Shown here: positions 25,610-34,156 of the stretch, piece by piece
Numbering within the stretch: position 1 is the first letter of the stretch
Layout of the letters: each line of letters starts with the position of its first letter
Origin: Microbacterium sp. AZCO
GTDB lineage: Bacteria > Actinomycetota > Actinomycetes > Actinomycetales > Microbacteriaceae
Direction of reading: 5' to 3'
NCBI RefSeq assembly: GCF_039614715.1
Contig: NZ_CP154857.1
Coordinates: 2,914,001 to 2,978,000, forward strand
Length of the DNA: 64,000 nt
Program-made: the position numbers and the translations under genes
Notes under the pieces: model-generated
The model's input: the letters and a program-made list of their open reading frames with translations, nothing else
Told to the model about the DNA's origin: nothing
The model's database searches: none

Positions 25610-26418
25610 TACAGCACCTTGGCGAGGAACGCCTGCGTGCGGGCCTCCCGCGGGTTGACGAGGACGTGCGAAGGATGCCCCTGCTCGACGACGACGCCGC
25701 CGTCCATGAAGACCGCGACATCGCCGACCTCGCGGGCGAAGCCGATCTCGTGGGTCACGACGATCATCGTCATGCCCGACGCCGCGAGGTCGCGCATGAC
25801 GTCGAGGACGTCGCCGACGAGCTCCGGGTCGAGGGCCGAGGTCGGCTCGTCGAAGAGCATGACCTCGGGATCCATCGCGAGGGCTCGTGCGATCGCGATC
25901 CGCTGCTGCTGGCCGCCCGAGAGCGCGCTGGGGTACGCCGAGGCCTTGTCCGCAAGGCCGACGCGGTCGAGCAGCTGCATGGCGCGCTCGCGGGCCGCGG
26001 CCCGCGGCGTCCCGAGGACCTGGACGGGCGACTCCGTGATGTTCTCGAGCGCCGTCATATGGGGGAAGAGGTTGAACCGCTGGAACACCATGCCGACGCC
26101 GCGGCGCTGGCGTGCGACATCCTTCTCCCGGAGCTCGTAGAGCTTGCCGTTGCGCTCCTCGTAGCCGACCGTGCGGCCCGCGACGCGGATCATGCCCGCG
26201 TCGATCTTCTCGAGGTGGTTGATGCAGCGGAGAAACGTCGACTTGCCGGAGCCCGAGGGTCCGAGGAGGCACGCGACCTGACCGCGCTCGACCTGGAGGG
26301 TGATGCCCTTGAGCACCTCGAGCGATCCGAAGCGCTTGTAGACGTCACGCGCGTCGATGATCGCGCTGGTCGTGGTGGATGCCCCTGCGGCGGTCGCTGC
26401 GGGTTCGGTGGGGAGCAT
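25609..26418 (-). CDS. Polar amino acid ABC transporter ATP-binding protein
   Basis: A 269-residue ATPase from ATG 26418, 5 bp after the permease stop. Walker [11 protein letters not shown]-loop [16 protein letters not shown], signature LSGGQQQR and Walker [14 protein letters not shown] are all intact, followed by the H-loop VVTHEIGFA. These fit the GlnQ/HisP-type amino-acid importer class. An 18-residue Ala/Thr-rich leader precedes the domain. It powers uptake with the adjacent permease and lipoprotein. Confidence 0.92.
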   Translation of the reverse strand: MLPTEPAATAAGASTTTSAIIDARDVYKRFGSLEVLKGITLQVERGQVACLLGPSGSGKSTFLRCINHLEKIDAGMIRVAGRTVGYEERNGKLYELREKDVARQRRGVGMVFQRFNLFPHMTALENITESPVQVLGTPRAAARERAMQLLDRVGLADKASAYPSALSGGQQQRIAIARALAMDPEVMLFDEPTSALDPELVGDVLDVMRDLAASGMTMIVVTHEIGFAREVGDVAVFMDGGVVVEQGHPSHVLVNPREARTQAFLAKVL

Positions 26419-26423
26419 GATCG

Positions 26424-27368
26424 TCACTTCTTTCCGTCCTTCCAGCGACGCAGGAGTCTCAGCGCGCCGTTCTCGCGGGCACCCGCGACACCGCGTCCGA
26501 AGCGACGCTCGAGCCAGGCCTGCGGCACGGCGAGGATGCTCGTGAGCACGAGGTACCAGATGGCGGCGACGATGAGGAGCGGGATGATCTTGAAGTTCTG
26601 GGCGTAGGCGGCCTGCAGGTTGGACATCAGGTCGCGACCGGCGATGACCGAGACGAGCGCCGTCGTCTTCAGCATCGTGATGACCTCGTTGCCCATCGGA
26701 GGAACGATGACCCGCATGGCCTGGGGAAGGACGATGCGCCGCATCGTGCGCCCGGGCGTCATCCCGAGGGAATGGGCGGCTTCGGTCTGACCGTGATCGA
26801 CCGATGCGATGCCGGCACGGACGATCTCGGAGGCGTACGCCATCTCGTTGAGACCGAGTGCGAGGAGCGCGGCGACGGTCGCCGGGATGAGGTCGCTCGT
26901 GCCGATCGACCAGAACTCGACGTCGGTGAACGGGATGCCGATCACGATCTTCGGGAGGAAGGCGCCGATGAATCCCCAGAAGATGAGCTGGAGGAGCACG
27001 GGCGTACCCCGGAAGATCCAGACGAAGAGCCCGCTCACGACCCGCAGCACGGGGTTCGGCGAGAGCCGCATGATGGCCACGACGACACCGCCGGCGAGGC
27101 CGATCGCCATGGCGGCGATCGTGAGGTAGATGGTCGTCGCGAGGCCCTGCAGCGTCAGCGGGGCGAAGAGGTACTCGCCGACCGTCGGCCAGTCGATGTT
27201 GGGGTTCTGCGCGAACGCCAGGATGAGGGTCGCGGCGACGAGGCCGACGATGATGCCCGAGACCCACCGCCAGGGGTGGCGCAGGGGGACGGCCTGGATG
27301 GGTGCCGGCCGGCGCTGGTCGGTCGCATCGGCAGCGGTGCCGGTTGCGAGCTGTGGCGACGATGCCAT
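26424..27368 (-). CDS. Polar amino acid ABC transporter permease
   Basis: A 314-residue membrane protein of the HEQRo/GlnP type. After a cytoplasmic leader and one helix ([17 protein letters not shown]), the family core starts at [22 protein letters not shown] and includes [13 protein letters not shown]. The coupling EAA loop is [33 protein letters not shown]. Only one permease gene is present, so it probably works as a homodimer. It lies between the SBP and ATPase genes. Confidence 0.92.
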   Translation of the reverse strand: MASSPQLATGTAADATDQRRPAPIQAVPLRHPWRWVSGIIVGLVAATLILAFAQNPNIDWPTVGEYLFAPLTLQGLATTIYLTIAAMAIGLAGGVVVAIMRLSPNPVLRVVSGLFVWIFRGTPVLLQLIFWGFIGAFLPKIVIGIPFTDVEFWSIGTSDLIPATVAALLALGLNEMAYASEIVRAGIASVDHGQTEAAHSLGMTPGRTMRRIVLPQAMRVIVPPMGNEVITMLKTTALVSVIAGRDLMSNLQAAYAQNFKIIPLLIVAAIWYLVLTSILAVPQAWLERRFGRGVAGARENGALRLLRRWKDGKK

Positions 27369-27418
27369 GATGCTCCTCGATCGTTTCGGGCAGATGCCCG
27401 GTGGTGGATTGGCGGGGG

Positions 27419-27457
27419 CGACCCGATGCCGGCCAGGGGGTAGTCGGCACCGGGTCG
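27419..27457 (-). terminator. Intercistronic hairpin between SBP and permease genes
   Basis: CGACCCGATGCCG (27419-27431) and CGGCACCGGGTCG (27445-27457) form a 13-bp stem with one mismatch, just downstream of the SBP stop. Such hairpins often protect or limit the transcript so that the binding protein is made in excess over the membrane parts. A full terminator is less likely, because the downstream genes have no visible promoter. Confidence 0.55.
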
Positions 27458-27464
27458 CCGAGGG

Positions 27465-28436
27465 TCAGGACTTGGCGCCGTTGATCGTCGCCTCGTCGAT
27501 GCCGATCCCCTCGACGCCGAACTCGGCGAGGATCTTCTTGTACGTGCCGTCGTCCATGAGCGACTGCAGCGCCGCCTGGATCGCCTCGGCCAGAGCCGCG
27601 TTGTCCTTCAGGACGCCGATGCCGTTGAGCGTGGCGTTGTATCCGGTGGGCGCCTCGGGGTCTTCGACGACCTCGAAGGTCTTGCCGTCGTTCGTCGTCT
27701 TGGCGACGTAGCCCGCGCTCGGCTTCGTGAGCAGCGAGGCGACGGCCTTCCCCGCCGTGATCGCCAGCTGAGCGTCGGAGTCGGAGGGGAACTCGGCGAG
27801 CGCGATGGGCTCGAGGCCCTCCGCCTTGCACTCGGCCTGCCAGGTGTCGTTCACGAGGTCGACCTGGCTCGTCGCCGTCTGCACGGCGACGTCCTTGCCG
27901 CAGAGGTCGAGGTACGTCTCGATCTCGTCGGGGTTGCCGGCGCGGGTCAGGATGCCGGTGCCCGACGCTGAGTAGTCCACGAAGGTCAGCACGTCCATGC
28001 GCTCCACGCTCGAGGTCATGGCCGACATCGTGACGTCGAAGTTCCCGGCCTGCAGGGCGGGGATGATCCCGTCGAAGCCCTGCTGGGCGAAGTCGAAGTC
28101 GATGCCGAGCTTGGCGCCGATCGCCTGACCGAGCAGGACGTCGACACCGGTGAGCTCGTCCGAACCCTCCTCGACGAACATCTCGAACGGCGCGTACGGA
28201 GCATCGGTCGCGACCTTGACCGCGCCGGCTGAGGCGATGTCGTCGGGAAGCAGCGCTTGTGCGTCCTCATCGACGTCGACGGTGACGCCCACGATCTCGA
28301 CGCCGTCGACAGCGCTGTCGTTGGAGGGGGTTTCGGTTCCGGCGGCCGAGGCGCACCCGGCGACGAGGATGCCGGTCGCGGCGAGGGCGGCCGCTGCGAG
28401 GCCCGCGCGGCGAAGGCGGGGGGTGACGTGTTGCAT
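27465..28436 (-). CDS. Amino-acid-type ABC transporter substrate-binding lipoprotein
   Basis: A 323-residue protein; ATG 28436 follows GAAAGG. The signal peptide ends in the lipobox ILVAGC with Cys28 as the lipidation site. The mature part is a family 3 solute-binding protein: [19 protein letters not shown], then [20 protein letters not shown], and the characteristic [22 protein letters not shown]. The ligand is probably a polar amino acid or small peptide. Its promoter region shares a motif with the cyanophycinase promoter region. It is the first gene of the SBP-permease-ATPase-M20-RpiR operon. Confidence 0.9.
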   Translation of the reverse strand: MQHVTPRLRRAGLAAAALAATGILVAGCASAAGTETPSNDSAVDGVEIVGVTVDVDEDAQALLPDDIASAGAVKVATDAPYAPFEMFVEEGSDELTGVDVLLGQAIGAKLGIDFDFAQQGFDGIIPALQAGNFDVTMSAMTSSVERMDVLTFVDYSASGTGILTRAGNPDEIETYLDLCGKDVAVQTATSQVDLVNDTWQAECKAEGLEPIALAEFPSDSDAQLAITAGKAVASLLTKPSAGYVAKTTNDGKTFEVVEDPEAPTGYNATLNGIGVLKDNAALAEAIQAALQSLMDDGTYKKILAEFGVEGIGIDEATINGAKS

Positions 28437-28481
28437 CGTGGACCTTTCTCGTGGGCGCTCGACGGTGAGCGCCGCATCCAT

Positions 28482-28502
28482 GATGTAACAGAAGTTACGG
28501 AA
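28482..28502 (-). promoter_or_regulatory. Motif upstream of the ABC-transporter operon shared with the cyanophycinase gene
   Basis: Read on the minus strand, TTCCGTAAC-TTCTGTTACATC matches the block at 22065-22084 upstream of the cyanophycinase gene. The central part GTAAC-TTCT-GTTAC is a palindrome here. It lies 46 bp upstream of the SBP start; the cyanophycinase copy lies 57 bp upstream of its start. A shared operator for the co-transcribed RpiR is the simplest explanation. Confidence 0.5.
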
Positions 28503-28568
28503 TCTCAATAGGAGTGCAGATTTGTAATACCAGTTCCGAGGCGCCGGAACCCGAGAAGAAGCGTAATC

Positions 28569-28593
28569 GCTCCGCCGGCAACGCCGGCGGAGC
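28569..28593. terminator. Strong hairpin after the formylglycine-generating-enzyme gene
   Basis: A perfect 11-bp stem (GCTCCGCCGGC and GCCGGCGGAGC) with loop AAC lies 51 bp beyond the stop of the FGE gene (minus strand) and upstream of the ABC-operon promoter. It would end the sulfatase-FGE transcript and insulate the next operon. Confidence 0.7.
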
Positions 28594-28643
28594 TGGGGAG
28601 GGATCGCCTGAGGAGGACGGCGGGACTTCGTAGGGGTGACGTA

Positions 28644-29561
28644 TCACGCGTCGCGTGCGCAGCGGAAGCCGATGTGCGTCGTCGAGGTGTCGTCGGCCTG
28701 CGGCGAGCGAGCGGCCGGCCGGAACCGCAGGCAGTAGTCCGGGGAGCACAGGTACGACCCGCCCTTGAGCACGCGCCGCGGCACGCGCGAGCCGGGCTCG
28801 GCGCTCGCGGCGGGGAGCAGCTCGGAGCGAGCGCCGCGCTCGACGGGTCGGCCGCCCGGCACGACATGGCGCGGCGAGTAGTAGTCGCTCGTCCGCTCCC
28901 AGACGTTGCCGATCGTGTCGAAGAGCCCGTACCCGTTCGCCGGGTACGAGCCGACGGGCGCCGTGGAGGCTCCGAACCGACCTTGATTGTCGTAGGGGAA
29001 TCGGCCGATCCAGGTGTTGGCGCGCGCCTCGCCGCCGGGGAAGGGCTCGTCGCCCCAGGCGAACGGCGCGTCCGGCCCGCCCCCGCGTGCGGCGTACTCG
29101 AACTCCGTCTCCGAGGGCAGCCGCTTGCCGGCCCACCGGGCGTACGCCTCGGCATCCTCGAAGGCGACCTGTACGACCGGATGCGCCATCCGGTCGTCGA
29201 TCGACGAGTCCGGGCCCTCGGGATGCCGCCACTGCGCGCCGGGCTCCCACCGCCACCACTGGCGCCACTCGCGCAGATCCACCGGCCCGGCGGTGGCTGT
29301 GAAGACGAGCGAGCCGGGGACGAGATCCTCGGCGGGGAGATCGGGATAGTCGGATGCCGCGAGCGCCCTCTCCGCGACCGTCAGATACCCGGTGTCGGCG
29401 ACGAAACGCGCGAAGTCGGCGTTCGTCACCTGGTGGCGGTCGATCCAGAACGGCTCGACGACGCGCGCGTGGGCGGGCCGCTCGTCCGGGTAGAAGTCAT
29501 CGCTTCCCATCGTGAACGACCCGCCCTCGAGCAGGACCATCGGCCCAGCGGCATTCCTCAC
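28644..29561 (-). CDS. Formylglycine-generating enzyme (SUMF1 family)
   Basis: A 305-residue protein without a signal peptide. The family start is GPMVLLEGGSFTMGSDDFYPDERPAH, followed by DRHQVTNADFARFVADTGY and LPSETEFEYAARGG. Two active-site cysteines fall at residues 272 and 277 (GGSYLCSPDYCLRFRP), the spacing and numbering I recall for the Streptomyces coelicolor enzyme. FGE oxidises the Cys of the sulfatase motif CxPxR to formylglycine. The adjacent arylsulfatase has such a motif, so it is the obvious client. This is a real FGE rather than a generic SUMF1 protein, because both copper-binding Cys are kept. Confidence 0.92.
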   Translation of the reverse strand: MRNAAGPMVLLEGGSFTMGSDDFYPDERPAHARVVEPFWIDRHQVTNADFARFVADTGYLTVAERALAASDYPDLPAEDLVPGSLVFTATAGPVDLREWRQWWRWEPGAQWRHPEGPDSSIDDRMAHPVVQVAFEDAEAYARWAGKRLPSETEFEYAARGGGPDAPFAWGDEPFPGGEARANTWIGRFPYDNQGRFGASTAPVGSYPANGYGLFDTIGNVWERTSDYYSPRHVVPGGRPVERGARSELLPAASAEPGSRVPRRVLKGGSYLCSPDYCLRFRPAARSPQADDTSTTHIGFRCARDA

Positions 29562-29612
29562 AGGTCAAGCCTCTCAGTCATGCGCGTGAGGCGCGACGCC
29601 CATGGTGAAGAC

Positions 29613-29667
29613 GACCCCCGCGCCGAGGTCCCGGACGAGGGAGGGGCAGAACCTCGGAGCGGGGGTC
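29613..29667 (-). terminator. Long hairpin between arylsulfatase and FGE genes
   Basis: Arms of 17 bp (29613-29629 and 29651-29667) pair with one mismatch around a 21-base loop. It lies just after the sulfatase stop and 52 bp before the FGE start. It could be a partial terminator that makes FGE less abundant than its client, or a full terminator if FGE has its own promoter. Confidence 0.6.
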
Positions 29668-29672
29668 GGGTC

Positions 29673-32027
29673 TCAGGATGCGCGCGCCGGCGCGGTGTAG
29701 GCGATGTGCACGCGGTCGATCTGCCCGTCGAAGGCGAACGGCATCCGGTCCGCGTACGCCCGTGAGACGGCGCCGCCGTATGCGCGCCCGATGTCGAGGC
29801 AGTCGTTCGCCGAGAAGAGGAGCGGCGCACTCACCGGCACGACCCCCGAGCCCACCTCCGACCCGTCGACGCGGAGGACGACCTGAAGAGGTCCGCCCGG
29901 CTTCGGCTCGACGTAGCTGGTCTCGATCTCGATCGTCACGGTGCCGGCAGGCAGGGGCTCGGCGGCCGTCACGATCGTCCGCTGCACGAGGAACAGGTTG
30001 TACTCGTACGTGAGGATGCCGTCGACGACGTACGCCGTGAGCCCTCCGCCCGCGCCGCCGAGCTTGTACAGGACGCCGTTCGCCGTCTCGCCCACGGTCG
30101 CCGTGATGGTGACGGTGTTGGGCTTGTTCCCGAGCGCCGGTGCGCAGAACTCCGGCACGCGGGTCGTGTCGCCCGACATCTCCCATTCCGTGTACGGGGG
30201 CGAGAGTCGGAGCTCGGGGTGCAGCGGCGCGATCCAGAGACCGCCCCCGATGGGCAGCACCTTGTTCTTCGCCGCCTCGATCGCGAACAGCTCCTTGAGC
30301 GCGGCGAGCTTCTCGGGATGCTGGTCGGCGAGGTCACGGGCCTGGCTCCAGTCCTCATCGAGGTTGTAGAGCTCCCACCGGTCCTCGTCGGGAGTCCACG
30401 TCGTGATGCCCGGCGGGAGTCCCGGCACCCACGGCAGCCGGGGACCCGGCGTCGACGCCATCCAGCCGTCCTCGTAGATCGAGCGGCTCGCCATGACCTC
30501 GAAGTACTGCACGCGGTGACGACCCGCCGCCGTCTTGTCGTCGATGGAGTAGGCGAAGCTGGTGCCGTCGATCGGATCCTGATGGATGCCGTTGACGGTC
30601 TCGGGAGCTGTGATGCCGAGGATCTCGTAGAGCGTGGGCGCGACGTCGATGACGTGGTGGAACTGCGTGCGCGGCACGGGATCGTGCTCGATGTGCCCCG
30701 GCCACTGGATGAACATGGGGTTGCGCGTTCCGCCCAGGTGCGAGGCCATGAGCTTCATGCCCTGGTACGGCGTCGAGCCCGCCCACGCCCACGCGGCGTG
30801 GTACTGGTTGTCCGTCGCGGGCGTGCCGAGGGCGTCGAGCCCGCCGAGCTCCTCGAGTGCCGCGAGATGCTGGTCGATCGTCGTCGGGATCATGTTCTGC
30901 GCCAGCAGCTCGCTGATCGTGCCGTTCTGCCCCTCACCCGACGAGCCGTTGTCGCCCCAGATGTAGATGACGATGGTGTTGTCGGTGTAGCCGAGCCGCT
31001 CGAGCTCGTCGACGAGTCGACCGGCCTGCACGTCGGCGTGCTCGCCGAATCCGGCGCACACCTCCATGAGGCGCGCCTGGAACGGCTTCTGGTGGTCGGG
31101 GATGTCGTCCCAGCCCTGCAGGGACTCGGGGCGAGGCGTGAGCTCCGCATCCTCCGGAACCCACCCCGCGGCCTTCGCGCCGGCGAGCGCCTCCTCGCGG
31201 TAGACGTCCCAGCCGTCGTCGAAGGCCCCCGCGTACTTGTCCGACCACTCCTTCATGATGTGGTGCGGGCCATGGATCGCGCCGGTCGCCCAGTACATGA
31301 AGAAGGGCTTGTCGGGTGACAGCGCCTTGTGATCGCGCAGCCAGGCGATCGCGTCGTCGGCGATGTCCTCGCTCAGGTGGTAGCCGTCCTCGGGGGACTT
31401 CGGCGGGAGGACGCTCGTGGTGTTGCGCACGAGATTGGGCTCGTACTGCGAGGCCTCTCCCGCGAGGAAGCCGTAGAAGTACTCGAAGCCGTTGCCGGTG
31501 GGCCAGTTGTCGTAGGGCCCGGCCTTCGTCGTCTCCTCGGCCGGCGTGTTGTGCCACTTCCCCCAGGCGGCCGTCGAGTAGCCGTAGTTGCGGAGCACCT
31601 CGGCCATCGTCGCGCTGCTCTTGGGGATGTGCCCGGAGTACCCGTCCCAGTCGTTCGCGAGCTCGGCGATCTGGCCCGCGCCGACGCGGTGGTGGTTGCG
31701 CCCCGTGAGCAGCGCGGCGCGGGTGGGCGAGCACATGGATGTGGTGTGGAAGCGGTTGTACCCGATGCCGCCCTGACGGATGCGGTCGAGCGTCGGGGTG
31801 TTCACCTTGCCGCCGAGCGGCGCCGGCAGCGCAGGACCGGCATCGTCGATGAGGACGATGAGCACGTTCGGCGCACTGTCGTTCAGGCGCTGCGCGGGTG
31901 GCAGCGGCGAGTAGGTGGACTCGCCCAGCGTGCGCCCCGCATAGCTGCCGGACGGCTTGGGCGGGAAGGGCAGCGTTCGTGCTGGAGGCAGCGGCTCCCC
32001 GATCACCGATGTCGTTTCGTCCGTCAT
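29673..32027 (-). CDS. Type I arylsulfatase
   Basis: A 784-residue enzyme; the second of two adjacent ATG codons is chosen because AGGAG lies 5 bp before it. Metal-binding LIVLIDDAG is near residues 57-64; the modification motif TSMCSPTRAALLTGR places Cys99 in CxPxR. TAAWGKWHN carries the conserved Lys and His, and YIWGDNGSSGEGQNG is the late Asp-Asn metal site. The C-terminal 150 residues are beta-rich and match the long actinobacterial and Pseudomonas-type arylsulfatases. No signal peptide is seen, so it probably acts in the cytoplasm on imported sulfate esters. Maturation depends on FGE encoded next to it. Confidence 0.92.
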   Translation of the reverse strand: MTDETTSVIGEPLPPARTLPFPPKPSGSYAGRTLGESTYSPLPPAQRLNDSAPNVLIVLIDDAGPALPAPLGGKVNTPTLDRIRQGGIGYNRFHTTSMCSPTRAALLTGRNHHRVGAGQIAELANDWDGYSGHIPKSSATMAEVLRNYGYSTAAWGKWHNTPAEETTKAGPYDNWPTGNGFEYFYGFLAGEASQYEPNLVRNTTSVLPPKSPEDGYHLSEDIADDAIAWLRDHKALSPDKPFFMYWATGAIHGPHHIMKEWSDKYAGAFDDGWDVYREEALAGAKAAGWVPEDAELTPRPESLQGWDDIPDHQKPFQARLMEVCAGFGEHADVQAGRLVDELERLGYTDNTIVIYIWGDNGSSGEGQNGTISELLAQNMIPTTIDQHLAALEELGGLDALGTPATDNQYHAAWAWAGSTPYQGMKLMASHLGGTRNPMFIQWPGHIEHDPVPRTQFHHVIDVAPTLYEILGITAPETVNGIHQDPIDGTSFAYSIDDKTAAGRHRVQYFEVMASRSIYEDGWMASTPGPRLPWVPGLPPGITTWTPDEDRWELYNLDEDWSQARDLADQHPEKLAALKELFAIEAAKNKVLPIGGGLWIAPLHPELRLSPPYTEWEMSGDTTRVPEFCAPALGNKPNTVTITATVGETANGVLYKLGGAGGGLTAYVVDGILTYEYNLFLVQRTIVTAAEPLPAGTVTIEIETSYVEPKPGGPLQVVLRVDGSEVGSGVVPVSAPLLFSANDCLDIGRAYGGAVSRAYADRMPFAFDGQIDRVHIAYTAPARAS

Positions 32028-32161
32028 CATCTCTCCTCGTCTCGAGAGGCCGGCGCGAGACCACGCCCCCGGTGAACAGGCCTGCGTTCTCTTCCTAGCG
32101 AAGGAGCCCTGCCCCGAGGGGGCGAGATCCGGAACGTCACCCGCTGAGTGTGAGAGTGCGC

Positions 32162-33880
32162 TCAGGGCGTCTGCGGATCCCGGGATGCCTCTTCCCGGGC
32201 GTTGCGGCGGAGCGCCTCCGCTCGCTCGTAGGCGGTCTCGATCGACTCGGACAGCCGCGGCGTCTCGACGATCACATTCTCCGCGCCGAGGTGCTCGAGC
32301 CGACCGGTCCTCGTCAGGAGGGCCGCGAAGCGCGGCGGGACGCCGCTCAGCACGAGGAAGACCCCCTCTCGGCGCAGGTCGGCGACGATCCGGTCGAGAG
32401 CCTTGAGGAACGTCGCGGACGGCACCATCGGCGAGCCCCGCATCGACAGCACGATCGCGGCATCCGTCGTCCCCTTCACGAGCGGCCAGTCCTCCTCGAG
32501 CCGATTGACCTCGGCGAAGATGCTGCCTCCCGTGTAATGCAGCACGGTCGTGCGGTGACTCGGGAGCCGCGCGGGCAGGTCCTCCACGATCCAGCCGTCG
32601 CCGTCCCGGACGACGTGGATCATGCGGCCTGTGCGCGACAGGGCGACGACGCTCAGGATGATGGAGATTCCGGCGCCGATGAAGATCGCCTGCTGCAGCG
32701 GGAGCTCCGTCGTCGCGGCGAAGGTCACGATCAGGGCCGCCGCGGACAGCGCCGACGTGCGGAAGACCAGGACGATGTCGGGCCATCGTCCGACGATGAG
32801 CTCAGCGCCGATGACGATCATCAGGCCGCCGATGACGGGCATCGGGATGTAGCCCGCGTAAGGGCCGACCAGCAGCACGATGAGGGCCAGCCAGATCCCG
32901 GCGAAGATGCCCGACCAGCGCGTTCCCGCGCCGGCGCTCGTGGCGACGCCCGTGCGCGACATGGAGCCGCCGGTGGGGAGCGCCGAGAAGAAGCCGCCGG
33001 CGATGTTCGCGAGACCCTGCGCGGTGAAGTCCCTCGAGGCGTCGGACCGCGACCCGTCCGGATTGGAGACCGCGGCGCTGATTCCCGCAGCCTGCGCCAG
33101 GGCGACGAGGGCGACCGCGACGGCGCCCGTCGCAAGGGCGGGGATCGCCGCGATGTCGGGCATGCTCAGGGGTGGCAGCGACCGGGGGATCGTCGCGATG
33201 TCGGAGACGTACTCGACGTCGACCCCGACGATGGCGACGGGCACGGTGACGACGACGAGCGCCACGAGCGTCGCGAGCGACTTCAGCGGCTTGATGAAGC
33301 GGACGAGGAACCAGACGACCACGGTGCTCGTCGATACGAGGACCGACGCCGGCTGCCACTGATCGATGTTGACGAGCGCGTTCACGACCTTGCCGAGCGT
33401 GTTGGAGCTCTGCGGGGAGTACCCGGTCGCGTCGTGGATGACGCCCGCCACGATCTGCAGCGCGATTCCGGTCGTGAAGCCCGTCATCACGGCGGTGGAC
33501 ACGTACGACATGACGGAGCCGAGCTTGAGCAGCCCCAGGATCAGCATGACGACGCCGACGAGCACGGTCAGTGTCGCGACGGCGCCCAGATCGCCGGGGT
33601 CCAGGCCCGCGCCGCTCAGCACGCTCTTCGACGTGAGGGCGATCGCGCTCGTGAGCGTCGTGACCATGAGCACGGTGCGCGCGAAGAGCGATCCGACGAT
33701 CGTCGGAACGATCCCGGACCAGAGCCCGAGCGGCGCGGCAAAGTTGCCGATGCTCGCGTAGGCCATGCCCTCCGGGATCGAGAAGAGCCCGGTGACGAAG
33801 CCCGAGAGGACGTCGCGGCCCGTGGGCCTGCCGAGCCCACCCGAGCGGGGTCGCGGGCGAGGCGCAGTCGTATCCGTCAC
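32162..33880 (-). CDS. SulP family anion transporter with STAS domain
   Basis: A 572-residue protein. About ten to twelve membrane segments begin at GRDVLSGFVTGLFSIPEGMAYASIG, which is the SulP start, followed by the family pattern in GGFFSALPTGGSMSRTGVA. A C-terminal STAS domain runs from about residue 440 (VLHYTGGSIFAEVNRLEEDW, then AAIVLSMRGSPMVPSATFLKALD). It may move sulfate or another anion. Position upstream of an arylsulfatase and FGE suggests handling of the released sulfate or uptake of related anions. The direction of flux and the anion are not visible. Confidence 0.88.
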   Translation of the reverse strand: MTDTTAPRPRPRSGGLGRPTGRDVLSGFVTGLFSIPEGMAYASIGNFAAPLGLWSGIVPTIVGSLFARTVLMVTTLTSAIALTSKSVLSGAGLDPGDLGAVATLTVLVGVVMLILGLLKLGSVMSYVSTAVMTGFTTGIALQIVAGVIHDATGYSPQSSNTLGKVVNALVNIDQWQPASVLVSTSTVVVWFLVRFIKPLKSLATLVALVVVTVPVAIVGVDVEYVSDIATIPRSLPPLSMPDIAAIPALATGAVAVALVALAQAAGISAAVSNPDGSRSDASRDFTAQGLANIAGGFFSALPTGGSMSRTGVATSAGAGTRWSGIFAGIWLALIVLLVGPYAGYIPMPVIGGLMIVIGAELIVGRWPDIVLVFRTSALSAAALIVTFAATTELPLQQAIFIGAGISIILSVVALSRTGRMIHVVRDGDGWIVEDLPARLPSHRTTVLHYTGGSIFAEVNRLEEDWPLVKGTTDAAIVLSMRGSPMVPSATFLKALDRIVADLRREGVFLVLSGVPPRFAALLTRTGRLEHLGAENVIVETPRLSESIETAYERAEALRRNAREEASRDPQTP

Positions 33881-34156
33881 GGCGTCACGGTAACGGCTGC
33901 GGGCCCCGGGCGCGCAGGGGATGCCGGGAATCCTGCGAATGTCACCTTCGACAGGCGAGGGCAGAGCGCGTCGGCACGGTTCACGCGAGCCGGACCGGGG
34001 GTGAGCGCCACGCCTTTTCGTACGATTCGCGTGATGCCCTCCTCCCGCGTCGTCGGTAGTTTCACGAACGGCGTGTTCTCGACGGTGACCGGCACCGCGG
34101 GGGCGGGCCGAATTCTCCTGGTCATCCGAGAGGGATGCCGATCAGGGGGAGGGTGC

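Noticed and set aside
32150..34156. Long open plus-strand frame continuous with MalT-like regulator 1
   Set aside because: It is antisense to the intact SulP gene, is extremely Arg/Asp-rich and has no domain; a strong ribosome site lies at the start chosen (34157).
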